Source: Streptomyces shenzhenensis (lineage in GTDB: Bacteria > Actinomycetota > Actinomycetes > Streptomycetales > Streptomycetaceae). Taken from it: a DNA stretch of 64,000 bases. Below the pieces are notes generated by a model. It made no database searches. It was not told where the DNA came from and saw only the letters and a list, made by a program, of their open reading frames with translations. Positions 1 to 9,207 of the stretch are shown here, piece by piece. The stretch spans positions 1-64,000 of the forward strand of contig NZ_PENI01000043.1 in NCBI RefSeq assembly GCF_003688995.1, read 5' to 3'. Numbering within the stretch: position 1 is the first letter of the stretch; every line of letters starts with the position of its first letter. Made by a program: the position numbers and the translations under genes.

Positions 1-108
1 AATCGCCTGAAACAGTGGCGCGGGATCGCCACCCGCTACGAGAAGACCGCAACCATCTACCTGGCCGGACTCCACGTGGCAGGCATCTTCCTCTGGTCCG
101 CCCGCTGA
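1..108 (+). mobile_element. IS5-family transposase, C-terminal tail (partial)
   Basis: The window opens inside a reading frame giving 35 residues and a TGA at 106-108. It contains GIATRYEKTA followed by a short hydrophobic end, which matches the C-terminus of IS5-family DDE transposases (compare the same motif near 41700). The 5' part lies outside the window, so I cannot say whether the element is complete. A Ser/Thr dehydratase gene ends 16 bases away in convergent orientation. Confidence 0.7.
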
Positions 109-123
109 TCCAAACGAAACCGC

Positions 124-1152
124 CTAGGGCGCCCCGGCAGAAGTAGAGCTCGGTGGGAGCTGGTGGGCTGCCCCAGCTGGGGAAGCCGTGTGGTCCGTGC
201 GTGCCGGGTCCGGGGCGAGTTCTCGCAGCAGGTCGGGGGAGAAGTTGCCGCCGGTGAGGATCGTGGCGAGGGAAGCGGCACCGAGGTCGTGGCGCAGTGC
301 GGCGGCGATGCCGACGGCGCCCGAGGGTTCCAGGATCAGGCCCAGGGTGTCCCGTACCAACCGCAGCGCCTCCCGGATGTCGTCCTCCTCAACGAGGAGG
401 ACATCGTCGACGACCTCGCGCATCCAGGCCACCGCCGCGGGCACCGGCACCCGTACGGCGATGCCGTCCGCCATGGTGTGTACCGGTCCCGTGGGCTCGG
501 GCACGCCGGTGCGCCAGCTCGTCGCCATGGCGGGGGCGCCCGCCGCGCACACCCCGATGATCCGGGTACGGGGTGAGCGGGCCTTCGTCCAGCAGCCGAT
601 GCCGCTGATGAGTGCGCCGTTGCCGACCGGGACGACGATCGCGTCGAGATCGAGCGGGGCCAGTTCCACGGCGATGGTGCCGGCTCCCTCCGCGATGAGC
701 GGCTCGTCACCGTCCTCCACGAAGACGCACTCCGGGCGGGTGCCGGCGTACGCACGGGCCGCGTCCTTGGCGGCGTCGAAGTCGGCGCCCGACAGCACGA
801 CTTCGGCGCCCAGTTCCCGCATCCGCGCCACCTTGTTGGGGTTGGCGTCATGGGCGGCGAACACCGTCACCGGGATACCGCGGGTCCGCCCGACATACGC
901 CATGGCCTGGCCGAAGTTGCCGGCCGAGGCGCAGACGACATGCCGCGCGGCCGCCGCTTGCCGCAGAAAGAGGTCCGCTCCGCGGCCCTTGAAGGACCGG
1001 AGCGGGTTGAGTGTCTCCACCTTGACCACGGTGTCCCGGCCGAGTGCGCGGGAGAGCGAGGGGTCGGAGAACTGGGGAGTGTGGAGGAAGGCGGGGTCGA
1101 TGAGACGGGCGGCCTCGTCGATGCCGTCAGGAGACAAACGCGTTACGGTCAT
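124..1152 (-). CDS. PLP-dependent threonine/serine dehydratase family protein
   Basis: This 342-residue protein belongs to fold-type II PLP enzymes (threonine dehydratase, serine racemase). The PLP lysine is K55 in the motif SFKGRG. The substrate loop SAGNFGQ follows at about 76-82, and a glycine-rich phosphate loop, PVGNGALISGIG, lies near 175-186. There is no C-terminal ACT regulatory domain, so it resembles the short catabolic or racemase-like members rather than IlvA. It probably deaminates L-threonine and/or L-serine in the cytoplasm; the exact substrate cannot be read from sequence. It stands alone, between an IS5 tail and a decayed recombinase, with a start ATG at 1150-1152. Confidence 0.85.
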   Translation of the reverse strand: MTVTRLSPDGIDEAARLIDPAFLHTPQFSDPSLSRALGRDTVVKVETLNPLRSFKGRGADLFLRQAAAARHVVCASAGNFGQAMAYVGRTRGIPVTVFAAHDANPNKVARMRELGAEVVLSGADFDAAKDAARAYAGTRPECVFVEDGDEPLIAEGAGTIAVELAPLDLDAIVVPVGNGALISGIGCWTKARSPRTRIIGVCAAGAPAMATSWRTGVPEPTGPVHTMADGIAVRVPVPAAVAWMREVVDDVLLVEEDDIREALRLVRDTLGLILEPSGAVGIAAALRHDLGAASLATILTGGNFSPDLLRELAPDPARTDHTASPAGAAHQLPPSSTSAGAP

Positions 1153-1534
1153 GACTCATCCTAAGTCGGCACTCGGCGTGTGGGAGGCAGGGTTCCAGGG
1201 GCTCGCGGTGACGGCCCTGTTCGACGAGGCCGCCCTACGGATGCCTGACACCGTGGGCGACCATCTGTCGGAGTACCGGGGCGTCGGCACGGCAATGTTG
1301 ACGGGTTATCAGCTGCGCGCCCACGCCTGTGACATCCCGGGACGGGTCCGCTTCCACCGCGAACACCCCACGCGGGCTTCCCCGTTAAGGCCCAGGGTGT
1401 CGCCGCAGTAAATGCCGGATCTACTGCGGCGGAGCCCCTGGGGTGATCATCGCCACTCGGGGGCGGGGGTACGCTCCGGCTGCCGCGCGCCCGGGTGGTG
1501 CCCCTGCCCGCCCCTCCGGCCGCGTACACCGCGG
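1153..1534. other. Intergenic stretch with a 10-bp hairpin
   Basis: No convincing gene. An open frame on the plus strand gives about 86 residues (MTHPKSALGVWEAG...) from 1151 to 1411, but I recognise no family and it begins on the back of the dehydratase start. A perfect inverted repeat, CGCCGCAGTA (1401-1410) and TACTGCGGCG (1422-1431), could form a hairpin with an 11-base loop. It has no T-run, so terminator or protein-binding roles are both possible. Confidence 0.4.
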
Positions 1535-2487
1535 CAGGTCGAGCGGTACCTCACCGGTGCGGGCATCGTGAAGTCCTCCGCGCGGATCCACCGGAACTCG
1601 CTCACGACGTGGGGGTGGATGCGCACCGGCGAACCGGCGCCGACCGCAACCGCCCGCCGGGGCGCGCAGCTACCGTCTTCTCCATCACCGCAATCGACGA
1701 CCCGGCGCTGCCCGAGGTCCTGGCCGAGCCGGCGGCGGCACGGGCGGACGAGATGGATGCCGACACCGTCAACCGCGAGCTGTCCATCGCCCGCAAGGCG
1801 ATCGGCTGGTGGCAGCGCCAGGGCTGGATCGATGGCGATCCGACGACCGGCATCGAGCGGCGCCCGGCGCCGCCGGACCGCACCAAGGTGCTGGCGCAGA
1901 ACCAGATCGCTGCCCTGTGGCGGCTGGACGTCTCGCTGCGGGAGAAGACGTTCTGGAAGATGCTCTATGTGTCCGCCGTACGGGCCGGAGAAGTGATGTG
2001 CCTGAACGTCGAAGACCTGTACCCGCAGGACAAACGCGGCAGGATCACCACCACGGGCGGGGCGACCGAGCGGATCCACTGGCAGTCCGGCACCGCCCAG
2101 CTCCTGCCCCGACTCATCGCCCGCCGCACCCGCGGCCCGATGTTCCGCACCGCTCGCAAGGCCCCTGCCGGAACGCCGACGCTCGACATATGCCCTGAGA
2201 CCGGCCGGGCCCGGCTCTCCTGTTGCACGGCCGAGGAGAACACGCGGCTGCTGGCCAACCCGCCCACCTCACCCGACGACATCGAGGACCTTGACGGCTG
2301 GACACTCCACCGCCTCCGGCACGGCGCCCTGCCCCAGCGACCCCGAGGGCGGGACCGCCCCCCGACGCTGCTCGCACGCTCCCGCCACGCCTCCGTCCGC
2401 TCCCTGGAGCGGTACGCCCGGTCCGGCGTCGACGCGGTCGCCCGGCACGTCGCGCAGCGCGACCCCGCTGCCCGCCGCCGAGGCTGA
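1535..2487 (+). pseudogene. Tyrosine site-specific recombinase, frameshifted
   Basis: A degraded tyrosine recombinase. The N-terminal SAM-like part (VERYLTGAGIVKSSARI...TTWGWM) is read in one frame from about 1535 to 1670. The rest (FSITAIDDPALPEV onward) is in another, so there is a frameshift near 1670-1680. The catalytic region is recognisable: the box I arginine in VRAGEVMCLNVEDLY and the H-x-x-R box in WTLHRLRHG. Between HRLRHG and LLARSRHASVRSLERYA, a short stretch (about 2325-2370) is out of frame and is restored afterwards, which suggests two compensating indels. The terminal tyrosine of SLERYA remains. No phage or plasmid genes accompany it. Confidence 0.75.
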
Positions 2488-2504
2488 ACCAGGCACCTCG
2501 GCGG

Positions 2505-3491
2505 TCAGGGCGCGGAAACCGTCTGCCGAGCGCCGTCACTTCCCGTTCTGAGTCGGTTGCGGCGAGGGGGCGGGCCGGACGCCGTCGCTGGCCGGCGCGA
2601 GAAAGCGCCGATCTGCCAGGTGGCGGAGTAGAGCAGCAGTGCGACCGCGAACGAAGCGCCCGCTCTCTTGGCGGCCCCGCTCAACACGCCTTCGGCGAGG
2701 GTCCCCCACGGGGCTTGGACCATCGTGGAGGGATAGGTGGTCTCGCTCGTGCCGTCGCCCAGGTCGACGGCAGTCGGTTGGCTGTAATCCACTTCGGTGA
2801 CATAGCGGTAGGCGTTGAAGTCATCACGGGTGTTGACGGCGCCGCCCAGCACGGGTGCCGCAACCAGCAGAGTCACCACGCTCCACCGCATGACGGGACC
2901 CAGGCGGGCAACGGTGTCGGCGCCGCCGTGGGTGCGCAGACGGTCGCGGCGCCGCCAGAGATGCCGGCCGACGGCCGCCAGGCCGAAGGCGGTGCTCGCG
3001 TACTGCAGCAGCCGGGCGACCGTCAAGCCTCCCAGGGGCGAGGCGCGCAGCGGCTGCACGTGGGTGACCAGGAAGCCGTCGCCGTGGGTGAAGGAGTCCC
3101 ACGCGAGGTGGGAGGCGATACCGATCAGGGCGGAGACCAGTAGCCACATGGTGTGGCGGACCTTGGCCGGCAGTCCCGTGGTCCGTTCGGGTTCCGGAAG
3201 GCGAAGGCCGGATGGGAGCAGTGCTGTGATCGGCGTGCGCAGCATCCGGTAGGCGGCGACCAGGCCGATGGCAAGGGGCAGACTGACCACCAGGCCCACA
3301 CCGAGCGAGTGGGTCTCCGTAGCGTTGAGGAGCGGCCCGTACCAGTCCTGGGGACCGGTCTCGGACACACCGAGGACGGCCAGGAAGTACGGGGCGTCAG
3401 GTGCCAGGGCACCCGCGACCAGAGACGCCGGAACGAAGGGCCGACGCATCAGCGGCAGCACTGCTGCGGGGTGGGACAAGGTGAACGGCAA
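2505..3491 (-). CDS. DUF4184 family integral membrane protein
   Basis: This 328-residue protein opens with PFTLSHPAAVLPLM and then DAPYFL, the signature start of the DUF4184 membrane family. That also supports a TTG start (3489-3491), since the family motif begins directly after it. Several hydrophobic segments follow, with a conserved HLAWDSFTHGDGF-type stretch near residue 135. The function of the family is unknown; its fold recalls membrane-bound metal-dependent hydrolases of the YdjM type, which is inference. The last 30 residues are basic and proline-rich. It is a single gene with no obvious operon partner. Confidence 0.8.
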   Translation of the reverse strand: MPFTLSHPAAVLPLMRRPFVPASLVAGALAPDAPYFLAVLGVSETGPQDWYGPLLNATETHSLGVGLVVSLPLAIGLVAAYRMLRTPITALLPSGLRLPEPERTTGLPAKVRHTMWLLVSALIGIASHLAWDSFTHGDGFLVTHVQPLRASPLGGLTVARLLQYASTAFGLAAVGRHLWRRRDRLRTHGGADTVARLGPVMRWSVVTLLVAAPVLGGAVNTRDDFNAYRYVTEVDYSQPTAVDLGDGTSETTYPSTMVQAPWGTLAEGVLSGAAKRAGASFAVALLLYSATWQIGAFSRRPATASGPPPRRNRLRTGSDGARQTVSAP

Positions 3492-3756
3492 CTCGATGAT
3501 CTTCTCTGCTCGGAAGGGACCGGGCGGGGTGTACGTCGCGCTGCGGGCGCCCTTTCGCCGGGGGCACCCGAGATCGCACGGCTGGCCCAGACAGCACTCC
3601 CGGATAGAACTCTGGCGAGAGTATTCATCTCAACGGACTATTGCAACGTGCGCGGGGCGCGGTGTGCCGCCGGCGTGGAAGCTGTCAGGCAAGACACATG
3701 GGCGGCACGGCAAAGCCGACCGCCCGTCGGCGGGCGGCCGGCTTCTGAAGGCGGGG

Positions 3757-4644
3757 TCAGCGTCGGTGGCGCACTGCCTGGAAGGACGCCGTGAGCGCGG
3801 CCACGACCGACAGCAGTAGAACCGTGCCGAGGACGGGCCAGAGATCGCCCCAGGCAGTCGCGTAGGAGTAGGCGACCAGCGGCGGAGAGGCCACGGCCAT
3901 CGCACCCATCTCACGCAGACCTGAGGAACGCGCGCGGAGGGCGAGGACGGCCCCCGTGAAGGCGAGGACCAGCATCGGCCAGGCGCCGTAGTCCGTGGTC
4001 ACACCGAAGGCCCCTGTATAGGTCCCTGTGTTCACGACGACGACGGGAAACCACCCCGCGGCAGCCATGGCTCCGGCCGCCGCCGACAGCCGCCTGTCAC
4101 CGCGTCGATCCGGAGGGCAGGCGAGGACGACGGCGACGGTCAGCAACGCCACGACCGGAGCGATGGCCCCGTCGTCGGACACGTGTGCGCCGGCAGCCCA
4201 CTGCACGGCCGTTCCCAGCAGCCCGCACCCGGCCACCCCCACACCCGGCCCCCACCGGCCGGTCAAGGCGATGACCGCGCCGACGCACACCAGCAGCGAG
4301 AGCAGTATGGACAGGCTCCACGAACCATCCATGGCGGAGGGTTGGACCCATAGCGGGGCCGGCGAGAGAACAAGCCCGGCGTACCAGCGTGTCAGATGCA
4401 GCCCGCCGGCCACCGCACCAGCCGCCAGTGCGAACGGGGCAGCCAGGGCGAAGAAACGCCCCGCAGGCGACGCCGAGTCAAGCCCCAGCCGAACCCGCAG
4501 GGCGTGCGCGGCCAGGTCGGTGCCCGCACGCAGCCGGGCCGGACACGGCATGTCCGCCGTCATCTCCCGGTGCACGTCGATGATTTCCTGCCCGTAAGCA
4601 GCCCGGTATGCAGCCGGATACAGACGGACGAGGGGATCGCTCAC
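3757..4644 (-). CDS. Integral membrane protein coupled to PadR regulator
   Basis: 295 residues. The N-terminal domain (VRLYPAAYRAAYGQEIIDVHREM) is followed by seven or so hydrophobic segments with short loops. The N-terminal 'LYPAAYRAAYG' motif is shared by many actinobacterial and clostridial membrane proteins encoded next to PadR regulators. The GTG start (4642-4644) overlaps the TGA of the PadR gene by three bases in a GTGA junction, so the two are translationally coupled. It may be the PadR target, perhaps a permease component or a sensor; no catalytic motif is visible. Confidence 0.75.
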   Translation of the reverse strand: MSDPLVRLYPAAYRAAYGQEIIDVHREMTADMPCPARLRAGTDLAAHALRVRLGLDSASPAGRFFALAAPFALAAGAVAGGLHLTRWYAGLVLSPAPLWVQPSAMDGSWSLSILLSLLVCVGAVIALTGRWGPGVGVAGCGLLGTAVQWAAGAHVSDDGAIAPVVALLTVAVVLACPPDRRGDRRLSAAAGAMAAAGWFPVVVVNTGTYTGAFGVTTDYGAWPMLVLAFTGAVLALRARSSGLREMGAMAVASPPLVAYSYATAWGDLWPVLGTVLLLSVVAALTASFQAVRHRR

Positions 4645-4976
4645 GCCGGCGCCGCCGGACCGTCGGCCAGACGCCGCCTGACCTCCCGGGCGGTCGCGGC
4701 CAGCCGCTCCGCCTCGGCCTCCAGCCTCTGCCGCCCGGCGGGAGCGAGAGCGAAGACACGACGAGCCCGGCCGCCCACCACCTCCTCACGCGCCACCTGG
4801 ATCAAACCCTCCGCCAACAGCCTGTCCAGCGCCCCGTAGAGCGCCCCGGTACGCGGCGCCACTCGGCCGTCGGTGATGGTCTTGACCTCCTGGGCGATGG
4901 CATACCCGTGCCGAGGGGCATTCGCCAGCGCCGTCAGCAGCAGCAGGGCCAGTTCCTGCATTCCTCGTTCGCTCAT
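4641..4976 (-). CDS. PadR family transcriptional regulator
   Basis: 111 residues, with the start chosen at ATG 4974-4976 (MSERGMQELALLLLTAL), where PadR proteins begin. The frame stays open far upstream, but that part is unrelated sequence belonging to the Tn3 remnant on the other strand. The winged helix (HGYAIAQEVKTITDG...GALYGALDRLLAEGLI) is complete. The C-terminal dimerisation helix is short, as in subfamily-2 PadR members. It is the first gene of a two-gene unit with the downstream membrane protein. A weak -10-like TACTCT lies just upstream, so the message may be nearly leaderless. Confidence 0.88.
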   Translation of the reverse strand: MSERGMQELALLLLTALANAPRHGYAIAQEVKTITDGRVAPRTGALYGALDRLLAEGLIQVAREEVVGGRARRVFALAPAGRQRLEAEAERLAATAREVRRRLADGPAAPA

Positions 4977-5012
4977 ACCGACAGAGTATTCCGCCCGACG
5001 GACCTTCGGCGG

Positions 5013-5530
5013 GCAGCACCCGCGGCGCCCGCAGATGCCCGGCCTGCCGACCTGGTCAAGCTCGTCTCGCACCTGGTGGACGTGATATGGCACGACGAGC
5101 GCCGTGAGGAACAGGTGCGGGCCGAGCTGCTGCGGCAGATGCGCGTGGACCTGATCGAGCCGCCCACCGCGGCCCAGGTCAACACGATCATCCGGGCGAA
5201 GGACTGCACGCGGCGGCTGGACGTGCTGGTCTTCACCGACCCGACCGGCGACGACACCGATCCGGGCGACATCGCGGCCGTGGACGGCGACGACACGGCG
5301 GACGAGGACGATGTCGAGTCGGTGCTGGCCGACATGAAGGCGCATCCGGGTAACGTCACCTGCGGCGCTTCGACGCCCCCGTACGGCACGTGCTGCTGGC
5401 CGCGCGGCTGTTCCAGCGGCAGCGGGGGATCATCGCCCTGCAAACGGCGCTCGTCTTCGTGAACACCCTCACGATCCAGGACATGCTCGCCGACCCCGAA
5501 TGGGCCGACGTCCACCGCTCGTCAACGGCA
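5013..5530 (+). pseudogene. Tn3-family transposase, multiply deleted remnant
   Basis: Two stretches recall Tn3-type TnpA. EEQVRAELLRQMR...IEPPTAAQVNTIIRA (about 5110-5205) belongs to the N-terminal part. VLADMKAHPGNV (about 5320-5357) comes next, and then, in another frame, HLRRFDAPVRHVLLAARLFQRQR joins directly to ALQTALVFVNTLTIQDMLADPEWADV (about 5357-5515), which in intact proteins lies hundreds of residues further on. The gene has therefore lost most of its length and is frameshifted. A second Tn3 scrap lies near 17800. Confidence 0.65.
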
Positions 5531-5540
5531 CCCCTCGTAC

Positions 5541-6956
5541 TCAGGTTTCTGTCTTCTCCGTCCTGTGTGTTCGGGCGAGGGGCGCCAGCCCCGCCAGAAC
5601 CAGGCCGACGCCGGCGGTACAGATGAAGGCGACTCGCAGTCCGGTCGAGTCCGGAGCAGCACCGGCTGAGGCCAGGGTGGCGATCGTGACAGCTGCGGCG
5701 GTGCCGAATCCGGCTGCGACTTGTTGCAGGGTGTTGAGAATGGCGCTGCCATGGCTGTGGAGGTGCTCCGGCAGCGCTGACAGCGCTTCGGTGATCAGCG
5801 GCGTCATGAGGAAGGCGACCCCGGTCATGAACAGCACGTGGACGCCGATGACTGCGGCCAGACCGGTGCCGTTGCCGAAGGTTGTGAACAAGGCCAGGGC
5901 TGTGGCGATCGTGATCGCCCCGGGAACCACTACGGAGCGAACGCCGACGCGGTCGTAGAGCGCTCCGGCGGGGCGGCCGAGGACGCCGAGCATCAGTCCG
6001 CCGGGCAGCAGTGCCATCCCGGCGGTGAAGCTGGTGCGGCCCAGCACTGTCTGGAGGTAGAGCGGGAGCAGCACGGAACCGGCCACGATGAGTGTCAGGA
6101 ACATCAACGCCGCAAGCACCAGAGCCACCGAGAACCGACGGAGTGCCAGCGGGCGGAGGTCGAGCAGGGCACGATCGGCGCGTTGCAGGCTCCGTTGCCG
6201 CACCACGAAGAGCAGCAGCGCGCCGGCTCCGGCTGTCATCGGCCCCCATACGCCGAGCGGCATGGCTGTGCGTCGTTCTCCCAGGGCGGACAGGCCGTAG
6301 AGGATCCCACCGAACCCGATCACGGACAGGACGAGGCTGGGCAGATCCAGCGATACGACGCGCAGGGGGGAGGGCGCCCGCACGACGACGATTCCCACCG
6401 CGAGGGCGGCCAGCGCGAGCGGGAGCGTGATCCAGAAGATCCAGCGCCAGCCGAGATTGTCGATCACCGCGCCACCGAGCGCGGGGCCCAGAGCGGGTGC
6501 GACGGCGACGACGATCGACGTGGCGCCCATGGTCGCGCCGCGGCGGTGCGCGGGCACGTATCGCATCACCGATGTCATCAAGAGGGGCACCATCGTCGCG
6601 GTTCCCCCCGCCTGCACGATCCGTGCGGTCAGGAGCAGGCCGAATCCCGGGGCGAGCGCGCCGATCAGCGCTCCCACGCTGAAGACGGTCAGTGAACCGA
6701 TGAAGATACGCCGCACGGAGAACCGGTCAAGCAGGTATCCGGTGACGGGCAGGACGATCGCCATCGCCACGAGATACCCACTGATCACCCACTGCACGGT
6801 TGCCGTGGTCAGCCGCAGGTCTCGGGTGAGTGTCGGCAACGCGACGCTGAAAACTGTCTCGTTGAGGAACATCACGAACGCTGCCACCACGAGCACACCG
6901 ATGAGCAGTCCGGTTCGGTCCTCCTGCCGTGCGGGCGGTGTCGTGGCCGCGCTCAT
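5541..6956 (-). CDS. MFS transporter, DHA2 (EmrB/QacA) type drug exporter
   Basis: 471 residues from ATG 6954-6956 (MSAATTPPARQEDRTG); in-frame GTG codons at 6963-6968 are alternatives, and the longer open frame to 7223 is not needed. About 14 hydrophobic segments are predicted by eye, as in the 14-TMS DHA2 family. Motif A appears as GYLLDRFSVRR and the antiporter motif C as ALGPALGGAV. It likely exports small hydrophobic compounds by proton antiport at the plasma membrane. It follows the DJ-1 gene on the same strand but is separated by about 180 bases and a hairpin (7039-7067), so it probably has its own promoter. Confidence 0.87.
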   Translation of the reverse strand: MSAATTPPARQEDRTGLLIGVLVVAAFVMFLNETVFSVALPTLTRDLRLTTATVQWVISGYLVAMAIVLPVTGYLLDRFSVRRIFIGSLTVFSVGALIGALAPGFGLLLTARIVQAGGTATMVPLLMTSVMRYVPAHRRGATMGATSIVVAVAPALGPALGGAVIDNLGWRWIFWITLPLALAALAVGIVVVRAPSPLRVVSLDLPSLVLSVIGFGGILYGLSALGERRTAMPLGVWGPMTAGAGALLLFVVRQRSLQRADRALLDLRPLALRRFSVALVLAALMFLTLIVAGSVLLPLYLQTVLGRTSFTAGMALLPGGLMLGVLGRPAGALYDRVGVRSVVVPGAITIATALALFTTFGNGTGLAAVIGVHVLFMTGVAFLMTPLITEALSALPEHLHSHGSAILNTLQQVAAGFGTAAAVTIATLASAGAAPDSTGLRVAFICTAGVGLVLAGLAPLARTHRTEKTET

Positions 6957-7038
6957 GTTGCTCACCACTGCGCCACCCGCTCGAAGAGGCCGTCGACGGC
7001 ATGGCCGCATCGGAGTACCAGGTCCCCGGCGCTGCCCG

Positions 7039-7067
7039 GCGCGGCCTGAACAGCGTTCAGGCCGCGC
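7039..7067. terminator. Perfect 13-bp hairpin, terminator or operator
   Basis: GCGCGGCCTGAAC (7039-7051) and GTTCAGGCCGCGC (7055-7067) are exact reverse complements around a three-base loop. It lies 70 bases after the stop of the minus-strand DJ-1 gene and 80 bases before the MFS start. That fits a terminator without a T-run, as is usual in Streptomyces. The centre reads CTGAAC-AGC-GTTCAG, which resembles the CTGAAA/TTTCAG boxes at 8954 and 12221, so an operator role is also possible. Confidence 0.6.
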
Positions 7068-7137
7068 GTATCGGTCACCTGTGCGCTTGGGCCGAAGCCC
7101 GTGCACGGTACGTACATGGAAATGGGGGAATCGCCCG

Positions 7138-7788
7138 TCACGCCAGGGAGACCGGGGCGCCTGTGGTGCTCCAGACCGTGCCGCGCCGTTCGTGCCGGAT
7201 GAGTTCCGAGACGGCGTGGGCAACGCGGGGTCCGACCTCGCGTTCGACCAGGTACAGCGCGAGGTCGAGGCCGGAGGTGACGTTGCCGCAGCTGAGCAGG
7301 TTACCGTCGTCGACCATGCGGGCCTCTACCGGGACAGCCTTCGTCCCGGCGAGGTCCTGGCCCCGTTCGTGAGTGACCAGCGGACGGCCGTCCGCCAGGC
7401 CGGCGTGGGCGAGGAGGATGGAACCCCCGCAGACGGTGGCGACGGTCATGTCCGGGCGGGCCAGCGCCTCGCCCAGCCGGTCCGGCAACTCCGTGGACCG
7501 CGCCTGACTGAGAATCCAGCCGATGCCGTCGACGACGGCGGGATCCAGTGAGAGGCTTCCCGCGGCGCCAGGGACGACGATCACGCTCTTCTTGTTCACG
7601 TCCACGGCGGAGGTCGCGGTGAGCTTGATCGACGGGAATCCGCTGGGCACGTCCCGTGCGCCTTCGGCGCTGACGAACTCGGTGGTCACCCCTCCGCCGG
7701 AGAACACGCCTGCGGAGTGGAAGACCTCGAAGGGTCCGAGGACATCGAGGGGGTCGAAACCGTCGTAGAGCGCGATCTGTACGTGCAT
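7138..7788 (-). CDS. DJ-1/PfpI (GATase1-like) family protein
   Basis: 216 residues of a DJ-1/PfpI-superfamily domain. It opens with IALYDGFDPLDVLGPFEVF, as in isonitrile hydratase (InhA-like) and GlxA-type proteins. The nucleophile elbow is VATVCGGSILLAHAGL, with the cysteine following valine as in the family. There is no AraC-type DNA-binding domain at the C-terminus, so it is the stand-alone enzyme form. Substrate unknown; isonitrile hydratase or glyoxalase-like activity are family possibilities. It lies 68 bases behind an alpha/beta hydrolase on the same strand and may be co-transcribed with it. Confidence 0.82.
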   Translation of the reverse strand: MHVQIALYDGFDPLDVLGPFEVFHSAGVFSGGGVTTEFVSAEGARDVPSGFPSIKLTATSAVDVNKKSVIVVPGAAGSLSLDPAVVDGIGWILSQARSTELPDRLGEALARPDMTVATVCGGSILLAHAGLADGRPLVTHERGQDLAGTKAVPVEARMVDDGNLLSCGNVTSGLDLALYLVEREVGPRVAHAVSELIRHERRGTVWSTTGAPVSLA

Positions 7789-7856
7789 GACATAGGTCCT
7801 TGTCTGGTCAGGAAGAGCGGTCGGTGAAAGAGGGCCGGAGGTAGCGGGGAAACGGG

Positions 7857-8924
7857 TCAGCTCAGCATCCGGCGCAGTGCGTGAGCGCTTGCGGTGACGG
7901 CCTGGTTGAACCGGGGGCCGAGATGGACGAATGGCAGGAAGCCGTGCGGCAGGTCCGCTTCGCGGACGGCTGTGACCGGGACACCCGCGGAGCGAAGTTT
8001 GTCGGCGTAGGACTCACCTTCATCACGCAGCGGATCGAATCCCGCCGTGACGAGGTGCGCCGGCGGTGTGTCCGGGGCGATCTCGCCGTAGATGACGGAC
8101 ACCTGCGGATCCGTGCGGTCCACTCCAGGGGGCAGGTAGTGGTCCTGGAACCAGACGATGTCGTCGTCGGTCAGCAGGAATCCCTTGCCGTATGTGTCCC
8201 GGGACGGGTGACGAGTGGCCAGGTCCGTGGCGGGATACAGCAGCCACTGCCCGGCCGGGACGGGGCCGTGCTTCCGCCCGGCGGCACGACGGGCGGCCGC
8301 CGCGGCGATCGTGGCCCCCGCGCTGTCCCCACCGACCACGATCCTGTTCGGGTCGATGCGGAATTCCTCAGCCCGCGAGACGGTGTCGTCGAATGCTGCC
8401 AGTGCGTCGTCCACCCCAGCGGGGAACGGGTCCTCGGGTGCGAGCCGGTAGTCCACCGACAGCACTCGGTGGCCTGAGTGTTCGGCGAGAAAGCGCCCCA
8501 CGTGGTCATATCCGGCGCGGCTGCCGATCACCCAGCCTCCGCCGTGGAAGAACACCAGCGCCCCCGACGTGCCGGGGCAGGACGCGGGTTCGTACAGGGT
8601 TGCTCCCAGGGCGTTCTGTCCGCCCTTCAGGCTCACCTCGGACACCGTCACCGCCTGCGTCGGCCGCCGGCCGGCACGGAGCATCGGTGCATTGCGCTCG
8701 AGCGCTGCGCGGGACAGCTCGGGTGAGTCCCCGACCACCAGAGCCGACTCCTTGCCGGCGAGGGAGCGGATCAGCAAGCGGGCGTCGACGGCCAGTGCTT
8801 CACCCTCCACGATGACCTCCGGTCCCGCCATCGCCGACCGCACTCGATCCGGCAGACGGCCCAGCAGTCCGACCATCACCTCCTGTGCCCGCACCCCGAT
8901 CGGCACGGGGATATCCCTGGCCAC
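7857..8924 (-). CDS. Alpha/beta hydrolase, HSL-type carboxylesterase
   Basis: 355 residues of the hormone-sensitive-lipase-like esterase group. The oxyanion-hole motif HGGGW occurs near residue 126, the nucleophile serine in VGGDSAGATIAAA near 195, the acid in GFDPLRDEGESYA and the histidine in LPHGFLPFV. It likely hydrolyses short-chain esters in the cytoplasm. It is divergent from a second HSL-type esterase at 9208, with an inverted repeat between them (8941-8983), and is probably followed by the DJ-1 gene in one transcript. Confidence 0.88.
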   Translation of the reverse strand: MARDIPVPIGVRAQEVMVGLLGRLPDRVRSAMAGPEVIVEGEALAVDARLLIRSLAGKESALVVGDSPELSRAALERNAPMLRAGRRPTQAVTVSEVSLKGGQNALGATLYEPASCPGTSGALVFFHGGGWVIGSRAGYDHVGRFLAEHSGHRVLSVDYRLAPEDPFPAGVDDALAAFDDTVSRAEEFRIDPNRIVVGGDSAGATIAAAAARRAAGRKHGPVPAGQWLLYPATDLATRHPSRDTYGKGFLLTDDDIVWFQDHYLPPGVDRTDPQVSVIYGEIAPDTPPAHLVTAGFDPLRDEGESYADKLRSAGVPVTAVREADLPHGFLPFVHLGPRFNQAVTASAHALRRMLS

Positions 8925-8940
8925 GCGGCCCCTCCCATCA

Positions 8941-8983
8941 AGTTACAGCTTGACTGAAAGAATGTTTCAGGCAGACTGTAACT
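8941..8983. promoter_or_regulatory. Nested inverted repeats upstream of the hydrolase gene
   Basis: Outer repeat AGTTACAG (8941-8948) with CTGTAACT (8976-8983) encloses an inner palindrome CTGAAA-N5-TTTCAG (8954-8970). It sits 17-59 bases before the minus-strand hydrolase start and also upstream of the plus-strand hydrolase. The inner half-sites are the same hexamer as in the repeat before the MarR gene (12221-12239), although there they face outward. It is a good candidate operator for that MarR regulator. Confidence 0.6.
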
Positions 8984-9207
8984 CAGTGGAGAGGGCCACG
9001 CCAGTCAGTGCCGACGCGACGCGGAGCCCTGTGGGCTGCGCTGCACCGCACGCCGGGCCTTGAGATGAACGTGCCGGTATCTCCTACGGGCTCGCCCGCC
9101 GGGCCGGGGGACATCGCAAGGCGCACAGGGTGCCATCCGGCTGACGGCGCCGGGCGTGACCGAGACGGCCCCGGCCCTTACGCAGTGACAGGCAGAAAGA
9201 GGAACTG

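Noticed and set aside
188..1411. 407-residue plus-strand frame over the dehydratase
   Set aside because: The first 320 residues are antisense to the PLP enzyme; only the last part is outside and it is not recognisable.
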